DNA of 64,000 nt. Origin: Paraburkholderia diazotrophica (lineage in GTDB: Bacteria; Pseudomonadota; Gammaproteobacteria; Burkholderiales; Burkholderiaceae). The stretch covers positions 61,229-125,228 of the forward strand of contig NZ_FNYE01000024.1 of the NCBI RefSeq assembly GCF_900108945.1. Direction: 5' to 3'. Below are positions 41,244 through 50,200 of this stretch, one piece after another. The notes beneath the pieces were generated by a model. The model was not told the DNA's origin and did no database searches. It was given only the letters and a program-made list of their open reading frames with translations. Both the position numbers and the translations under genes were made by a program. Each line of letters opens with the position of its first letter. Position 1 is the first letter of the stretch.

Positions 41244-44200
41244 ATGCTCAAAATCGATGGCATCGGCATGGGCGTCAACTGGATGCAATTCCTCGACGCA
41301 ACACTCGCGAAGCCCAAGCCGCAACCGCCGCAGACGGTCAATCCGCCGAATACGCAACGTCCTCCCGCCGCGCCGCAGATCACCGTGCAGGTCAACGCGA
41401 ATACGGACCCGTCGAAGCCGACCAGCGGGGAAATCAACGATGCGACGACGTTGATCCAGAGGCTCGCCGCGCAATACCGTCCGCCGCCGCCCGACATCAC
41501 CGTCGACGATCCGACCACGAAGGCCGCGCAGTCCGCGATTCAGGATGCGCAGACGAAGTACGACAACGCCGCCACCGACGAGCAGCAGAAGTACACGACC
41601 CTCACCGGTCTGCAAGGCGACCCGACGGCCAGCCAGGCGTCGATCAACAAGGGGCAGACCGATTACGACAACGCGCACAAGGCGACCACGACGGCGGGAC
41701 GCGAACTCGAAGTCACGACGGACGCGGGCTACATGATCGCCTATGCGCAGCAGGCGGACGCGGACAAGAGCGCCGTCGCGCCCGCGAAAAGCAATTACGA
41801 CGCGGCGACGGCCGCGATGCAGAAAGCGATGCCGGGCTTCGACCCAAAGAATCCGCCGTCGGCGAGCGACTTCAAGACGCCCGAGCAACTGGGCGCTTAT
41901 GACAAGTGGCAGAAGGCGTCGGCGGCATACAGCCAGGCGCAAGGCCGCGAAAGCGCTGACATCGCGAACTCGAATCTGGCCTACGCGCAATTGCAGTCGC
42001 ACGCATCCGACAAGGACTACAGCGGCGCGATGGACAGCGGCCTCGCGAACCTGAACAACAAGCTCGCGCCGCTCGGCCTTGAAGTCAACGCGCCGCCGCC
42101 CGTCGACGCGAAGACGGCCGACACCAACCTCAGCAACGCAGCCGACGATGCAAACTACGCGAACGCATGCCTCAGCGCGGCAAGCGACGCGTCGCATCTT
42201 GCCGACGTGCAGCAGACCTACGATGCCGTATCCGGCAAGTTCGGCCCCACGGTGATGAACACGACGGTTGCGGCGCAACAGACGCTGCTGACGCGCGCGC
42301 AGACGAATGCGCAAACGAGCGGCGCCTATCTGCAGATGCTGTACGACCAGCGCGCGGCCGATTCCGCGCAGTCCGACTACGACGCCGCGCAGCAGGCGTC
42401 GCGCGCTGCATATGCGGCGAATCCGCATCTGCATAACCTGCAACCCGACGGCGACCCCACGCTCAACGATGCAGGCAACAAGCTGTATCAGGCGCAAACG
42501 CAGGCGAGCATTTCGCACGACAGCTTCGTCGCCGCGTATGGCCAGTCGCTCGCCGGGCAATACGGCGACGCCGCGAACGGGATGCAGAACCAGTACGACC
42601 ATCGGACGATGTGCGTCGCGAACGATCCGTTGCCGCTCGAAATCAAGGGCGTGAAGACGATCGCATCGGCGGTGCAGGTAGCAGACAAACGGCTGACGGA
42701 CGCCGTCTCCGATCGCGCGACGCAGTTCCAGTTGACGCTCGCGCAGGACGCGCTCGGCAAGGCCAACGACACGCTGCAACTCGCGCAGATCCAGTACGAC
42801 GGATGGAACCAGACGCACGGCGGCGGCACGCAGCAGACGCCGCTCTCGCCGCTCCTCAACGTGCCGCAGCAAACGGCCGCGCCCGCCAACGTATCGCTCG
42901 ACGTGCAGGTGCCGTGTCAGATCAACCCGTATTCGAAGCAGCTTGCCGACGCACGCACCGCAGTGACAAACGCGAACAATCGCGTGAACCAGTTGTCGCT
43001 GATGTCGGAGGGCACGCATCAGCAGGTGCTGTTCGACAAGTTCCAGGCGGGCCTTGCCGACAATCTGCTGAACCCCGTCACCGATTCCGACAAGGCCGAT
43101 TACGCGAAGGCGCTCGATCAGTTCTACGCGTCGCATCGCAGCGAGATGTCTCACTCGATGCTCGACCAGATGAGCGCCGCCACCAACAAGGGCGCCGCGT
43201 ACGACTTCAGCAAGATGAACCCCGATGCGCAGCGCAATCTGATCGGACAGGCGCTCGGCCTGCCGACGATGAAGAGTCCGCCCGCGCATGGCGTGCAGTA
43301 CGACGGCGATGCGCTCAAGACCATCGACTCCGTCTACAACGAGATTCACAAGTACGGCGGCGACGACGCGCAGGTGAGCGTGCTGCCGATGGTCTACGCA
43401 CAAAAGGACGCGGGCGTCGTGCAGACGGCGCTCTTCAAGGTCACGCCGAAAGGCGGCGGCGACACGCACTATATCGACGATACGGGCGCGCAATATTCGA
43501 GCGTTGACAACTACATCGAGCACAACCATCTGTCGTCGGATGGCACTGTCGATATCGCGACGGGCTACGACCACGGCACGCTTCAGGTGAAGCAGAGCGA
43601 AGCGCATCACGACAGTTTCCTGCAAAGCGCGCTGCACACGATCGGCGCGAGCAACGTGAATCTCGGCACGCTGATCGGCGGCGTCGTGCTCGACGTGGCG
43701 GGCGGCATACTCGATGCGACGGGCGTCGCTGCGCCGCTCGGCGTTGCGCTCGACGTCGTCGGCACGGACATGATCATCGGCGCGACGGCGGGCGCCGCCG
43801 CCAACGCAGGCTACGATCTCGCCGACCGCGCGTATCACGATCAGACGATCAGCCCGCTCGACGCGGGCGCGCGCGCCGACTACATCAATCTCGTGCCGCT
43901 CGGCGCGGCGGGCGCGGCGAAGGCAGTGCCCGAACTGGTGGGCACGAAGCTGTTCTCGAAGGCGGTGACGACGGTCGGCCTCGACGCCGACAAGACGGCG
44001 AGCGTGCTTACCAAAGGCACGAACGTCACGGCCAGGGTGACGGCATTCGGCGGCGCGATCGAAGCGGGCGGCCAGCTCGCCTACGACAGCTTCACCGGCA
44101 AAGGCAACATCTCGCGCGACGTGTCGTCGCTCGTGATGAACGTCGCGCTGCTCAAGGGCCACGACGTGCTGAAGGCGACGTCGACGGGCGCCGTGCGCAA

Positions 44201-47200
44201 GTTCTCGCAATTCGCCGCGCGCGGCACCGACGGCTCGACGATGTCGCTTGACGGCCAGCAGGTCGGCGTCGCGCGCGTCGCGGCGCGCACCGACGCGCTG
44301 ACGCTCGATCGCGCGCCGGCGACGCTCGACGGTCATCGGGTGACGGTTGCGCGAGACGGCACGCTGATGGCGGGCAACCGCGTGCTGACCTACGAAGGCT
44401 TACCCGTGCGCGTGCTCAATCGCGGCAACGCGGCGGGCAACACGGGTCGCGCGGCGCAGACGGGCAGCGGCGCGGTGCTCGACAGCGACGGCAGCATCTC
44501 GATTCTCGATCACAATCCGGGCAATCTGGTACGCCGGCCATCGCTGAAGAGCTACGAAACGAATGAACGCGTCACAGTCGACGAGGACGGTCAGTTGTCG
44601 TTGTCGGATCGGCTATCGCTCAGTCATCCTGATGAAGTCGCATCGCCGAAAGACGCGGCGAACAAGGTCGCGCAGATCGCGGGCCGCAACCCGGATCAAT
44701 CGTCGAACGACGATCCCGCGACGGCGCCCGATGAAACGGCACATCCCGTGACGCCGCAAGCAGGCGCAAGCAAGGACGCAAGCGCGGCCTCGGGCACGCC
44801 GGAACCTGTCGCGCGGCCGCGCAACGACAGCGTCGATGCGCAGACGGTGCAGAGCGCCGCCGCGACGGCGCGCAACACGAGCAGCGCATCGGCGGGCGCG
44901 GGCGACCGGGTTCGCGAGCGCAGCCGGCAAGACGCGAGCGAAGCCGATGTCGCGATGCGGACGGACCGCCGCAGCCGTGCCGCCAGCGCGGCGGCCTGGC
45001 GACGTGTCGATGACCCGCTCACGCGCGGCAACGCCGACGAAGCGCAGACGCCGACGACGTTCCGGCAGCGCGTCGTCTGGTCGGTGCTCAACGAGGGCGA
45101 CGTGTCCCCCAAGCCTGTTAACAGCAACGGCCTGGGCATTGCGACCGGCCGGCCTCAGATGCCCACGCCAGTGATCGAGCAGACGGAGATGGGCAATCGC
45201 ACGCTGTATGTCGTGCGTCACACACTGAGCGAACCCGCCGCGCCTTCGATGAAGCCCAACGATCTCGCTCCATCAGCCGATAAAGCGCGCGCCGCGCCGC
45301 TGCCGCAAGCTGTCAGCCAGTCCGCGTCGCAGGACGAGCCGATCGTCGTACTCGATGACGGCAAGACAGCCACGCGCGCGCCGCAGTTCACGAACGGACT
45401 CAAGCAGCCCGCGATCGTCGCCGCGACTGCGCGTGCGGGAACGCAGCCGGAAGCGGACGGCGCGACTTCCGTCGATACGGCGCTAAGCACGCCTGCCGCT
45501 GCGTCGAGTTATGTGCGTCGCGCGAGCGGCCTGTATGTGATCGATGCGAACGTCGGCGCGGATGAGGCCGTGCCCAGTGCGCACGAAACAGAAGCGCCGC
45601 CGCGAGCGGGCGTATATGTGGCGCGGCAGCCATCGCATGCGGAAGAGACGAACGAAGCCCCGGGCGCGCGCGAGAGCAAGGCGCGGTCGAATGCCGTCGA
45701 CGAAGACAGCCTCGTGTTCGCGCATCCGCAGATCGAAGTCGACGCGCCCGCCGATGCGTCCCAGCCCGGTTTCTTCGCGCGTCTGCAGATGCGCTTCGGC
45801 GGCGCGCCGTTGCCGAACGAAGTCAGCGCGCTGGCGCAGCAGTCAGGCACGCTCGCGCAACAGTTGCGCATGCTGAACGACAGCGGCTGGCGGGTAAAAG
45901 TGGGGCGCGCAGGCCGCGGCAGCCGCGTCGATACGCAGCGGAGGCGCGTCATGCTCGATGGCGGGCTGCGCGACGCGGGCAGCATGACGTATGCGCTCGC
46001 GCACGAGGCGAAGCATGCCGTCGAGTCGATCCAGGGACAAACGGACCTCGACTACAGCGCACGCAGCCGCTTTACGCGCAAGGCGCTCGAAGCCGAAGCG
46101 CGCGCGCAGATCAATGCATTCGAAGCGCGCTACGAGATCAATCTGCTGGGCGGCGGCGATATCGCGCGAAACGTGCGCCTGCCCCAGATGATCCAGCGCG
46201 AAGCCGATGCGTGGACGCCGCAGAACGATTACGCGCGCACGGTTGCGCGTCTTGCGGACGCGTTCGGCGCGTCGCCCGTGTCGGGTGGCGACGGCATCAC
46301 GTACGCCGAGTTCTACGGCAACGCATACGATCGCGCGGCTCGCTCGACGGACAACGCACGCAACGTTCAGCAGGCAGCGCGCACGATGCCCGCGCCGCAT
46401 ACGCCTGACGCAGGCGATGCGCGCAACGTGCCGCCCGAGGGCCTGCCGTTGCCGACGGACTTTCGCGAGCTGATGGCGTTGCGCGACACGCGAGACGCGA
46501 ACCTGAATCGCGCAGTCGGCGATGCGCCGCTCAAGGGCGCAGTGAAGTTGCCGGACGAACTCGTCGACGTGCTGGTCACGGGATCGCCGCATGAACTGGC
46601 GCTGCACGACGGTCTCTTCGAAGACTGGGTAATGGAAGATCAGCCCGCGATCATCGTGCCCATCGTGCGTCCGAATGCGCACGGCTTCGAGCGCGCGCAG
46701 GCCGTCGCCGATATTACGGGCAGCTACGTGCTGACGCCGCGCCCCGAAGCGCCCGCCGAGTGGGCGACGCTCGCGCCGCGCCGCATCGACACGGGGCTCG
46801 ACGGCCCCGTCGAGTTCGACGCGGACACCAGCGCCTTCCACGTGACGCACGCCGACGGCACGCGTTCGCCGATCGACCCGCATGCGCATCTGGGCATGTT
46901 GCTCGGCGCGGGCGGCGAGAAGACGGCGCTGCGACTCGGCGACAAGACGGTCGTCGTGTACCGCGAGATCGGCGATCACGTGATGCAGACGGGCAGCAGC
47001 GACCGGTCCTCGGATGCGCCGACGCGCGATTCGCCCGAACGCATGATTGCGCTCACCGATCAGCTGAAGTCGCTCGGCGCGCCGCATCTCGCGAAGATTC
47101 ACGGCGTCACGCAGATTCACGGCCTGTCCGCGTTGGTGATGGACACGTACCGCGCGTCGGACCGGGCGCTGACCACGGCTGCGCTCAAAGCGCCGCGCGG

Positions 47201-50200
47201 CGGCTACATCTCCGTGTACGACACGAGCCTTTTCACGCAGCGAAGCATCGACAGCCTGAGCGCGACGCGCAACTGGCTCGTCGAGCGCAACATCGAGATC
47301 AAGGATCTGCAATTCCTTGTGCGCGCCGACGGCACGTTCGATCTCGCGGACGCGCAAGCCGTCACGCCCGGAACGCCGCCCACGCCGCAGAGCCTCGCGA
47401 GAATCGATCAGCTGGTCGGGCTTGCGCGCGCGCGAGTCGAGCGTCGGCAGCAGGACGAGCAGACGCCTTCCGTGCAAACGAAGCCGCAACGCGGCGCGAG
47501 CGGCGACGATATCGAACTCGCGCATCCCGAAGCCGAAGAAGTCATGCAGCCCGACGCGTTCGCGCAGAAGCCGGCGCTGATCACGCGCGTGCGCATGTGC
47601 TTCGGCGGCGCGCCGCTTCCGAAGGAGGCGCTCGATCTCGCTGGCCATTCGGATCTGCTGAGCGAGCAGATGCGGCTCTGGAAGCAGGCGGGCTGGAAGG
47701 CGGTGCGCGGACGCCCGGGCGAGGGCAGCCGCGTCGATGGCGGGCGCAAGCGCATTGTGATCGACGGCAAGTTCCAGCAGGCGGGCGCGATGGTCTACGC
47801 GCTCGCGCATGAAGCGGGCCATGCGACGGATCTCATCGAGGGCAGGACGGGCCTCGATATCGGCAGCGTCGATGCTTATGTCGACAGCGCGCTCGCCGGT
47901 GAAGCGCGCGCGCAGTTGAACGCGTTCACTGTGCGCGATCAGATCAAGGCTGCGTCGCCCGGCAACGTCGACATCGGCGCGCAACTGAAACTGCCCGATG
48001 CGATCGAGCAGACATACGGCCGTGTGAGCGCGAACGACACGGCATCGATGCAACGGCTCGCGGATGCGTTCGGCAGCGTCAAGCCGTCGTTGCCTGGCCA
48101 TGCGGACTATCGGCAGCTGTACGAAGCGCAAGCGCGCAGCCTGAACGCGGGCAACGCGCCCGGCAGTGGCGCTTCGGCAGGCAGCAGCGCGGCGCCTCAT
48201 GCGCAAGCCGGTTCGACGGCTGCGCCTGCCCACTCGACGGCAGCCGCCGTGCCCGCGCAACGCTTGACCGACTTGGCGGGCGCATGGCTCCATACGAATG
48301 GACTGCGCAAGCTGACGCGCATCGACGGCTCGCATGTTCCGCAACTCAACGGACTCGAGCACGAAGCGGGGCGCAGCGCGTATGTGCTGATCGCGAGAAA
48401 GACCACACGGCCGGCGGACGATGGCGAACACGTTCAGCCCGAGTTTCTCGCCGAAATGAAAACCGATGCGCACGGCAAGCTCGGCGCGCCCACGACGCTG
48501 CCCGGCAAAAGGCTCAGCGCATCCACGCTCAAGAAGCTCTTGCGCGCCGGGGGCGCCGGGCGCAACGAACGCGCGCGCTATGACTTTTATGTGTCGCCCG
48601 TGTCGGCGCAAACGCTGGCGCGCTTTGGCGGCGCGTCGGAGATTCAGGCGTCGAATACGCGGCAGACGTGGAAAGCCGCACACGGCAACGGTGCGATCGA
48701 CCAGCAGGTGATCGACGACATCGCCGCGCTCGCCGATGCGCACAAGGCCGCCTTCAAGCGTCCAATGCGCGCCGCCGAAGCCGCGAAGGCGGACACGCAG
48801 CAGACCATCTACGCGACCGAAGAGAAAACGGGCAAGGTGCTCGGCTACGCAACGCTCAAATCCGATGCGGAAGTGGCGCAAGGACTCGTCGCCACGGCGG
48901 CGTCGCTTGAGCCGAACTGGCGCTATCACGAGAAAACGCCGCTCGGCGATACCGAGATCGCGCCGCACGATCTGAGCGACGCGTTCCGGCGCCGAGCGAA
49001 AGGGATTCCGGTGAACCGCGCGGGACGGCGCGGCGTGAAGTTCATCGTCAGCGCGCTGGAACCGTCGCGCGTCGACAGTCTGGGCGGCTTTCCGGGCAAG
49101 GATGCTGCAAAGGCCGCCGCCGATGGCAAGACGATTGACACCGACAAGCGGCCGCGCATGAAGCTGGGCGACGTCGGCCAGCGCGGCATGGAAGGCGGCA
49201 CGAAGCTCGCGGTGAACGCGCCGCTTCATGTCGGCAGAGCGGCGCGCAAGGCCGTCGCGTTGCTGCGCCGTCAGCAGGCGGCGACGCAAGCCGTCAATCA
49301 GGCCGTGACCCGTGCCGCCGCCCGTTCCGCGCGGGACGATGCGCTGCTTGCGCCGAATCTGCTGCCCGCGAAAGACAAGCCGCTCGAAGCAACCGATTTC
49401 AGCGGACAGAACGCGCTGCATCTGCAACGCGCATTCGACAGCAACGCGCTCGACGCGGATCACCACGTGTACGTGTACGACACCGACGGTCCGCTCGTGA
49501 AGGCGCTGACCCGGCCCATCGGCGTGATCGCGAGGCGCGGGGAGTCGCTGCAGTGGTTCAACGAGTTGCGCAAGGCAAACAATCCGGATGCGCGCGGCGT
49601 GCCCGTCGACCAGATGCCGATCGGCCGTGGACGCTATGGCGCGAACATTCATTTCCTCGTGACGAACCTGAAGCCCGAGCGGTTCTTCGAGCACGTCGGC
49701 GCGACGCAGCTCGAAGCGGCGCGCACGCGCAAGGCGGAGTTCGAGGCGCAGTTGAAGGCGCGCCGGATTAATGGCACGAGCGGCGCGAGTGGTACGAGCG
49801 GTGCAAGGGCGCGTTCATTGCAAGCCGTGTCGCAACGCCTGCGGCAGGGCATCGAAGAGGCGAGGAACGAGATCGATCATTTCAACCCGCAACGCCGCGT
49901 GAGCGTCGCGTGGAAATCGGGGAAATCGTTCAGAGCGTTCGCGCAATCGGCCGATGCGCTCGACATCCAGCCGTATCAGCCAGGCCTCGCGAGTACCACG
50001 GTGGCCGAGTCGAATCTGCGGCACGGCTCGTCCGATGCGAAGAAATGGTTCGCGACGCACGCGCTCGTCAAGGCGTACAACGAGCGACGCTCGCTGCCCG
50101 ACGAGCGCCGCCTGAAGCTCACGGGCGCCGCGCAGACGGTGATGGTCGACAGCAAGCTGTGGACGTCGCTTGGCAATGCGCTGTACGTCGCGCGCGAAGT

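Noticed and set aside
41145..44336. A 1,063-codon minus-strand frame opposite the giant gene
   Set aside because: Arg/Val/His-rich low-complexity product typical of an antisense shadow; the plus strand carries the domains, ribosome site and terminator.
45843..49694. A 1,283-codon minus-strand frame opposite the giant gene
   Set aside because: Same reason; it is the complement of a strongly third-position-GC gene and has no recognisable domain or start signal.
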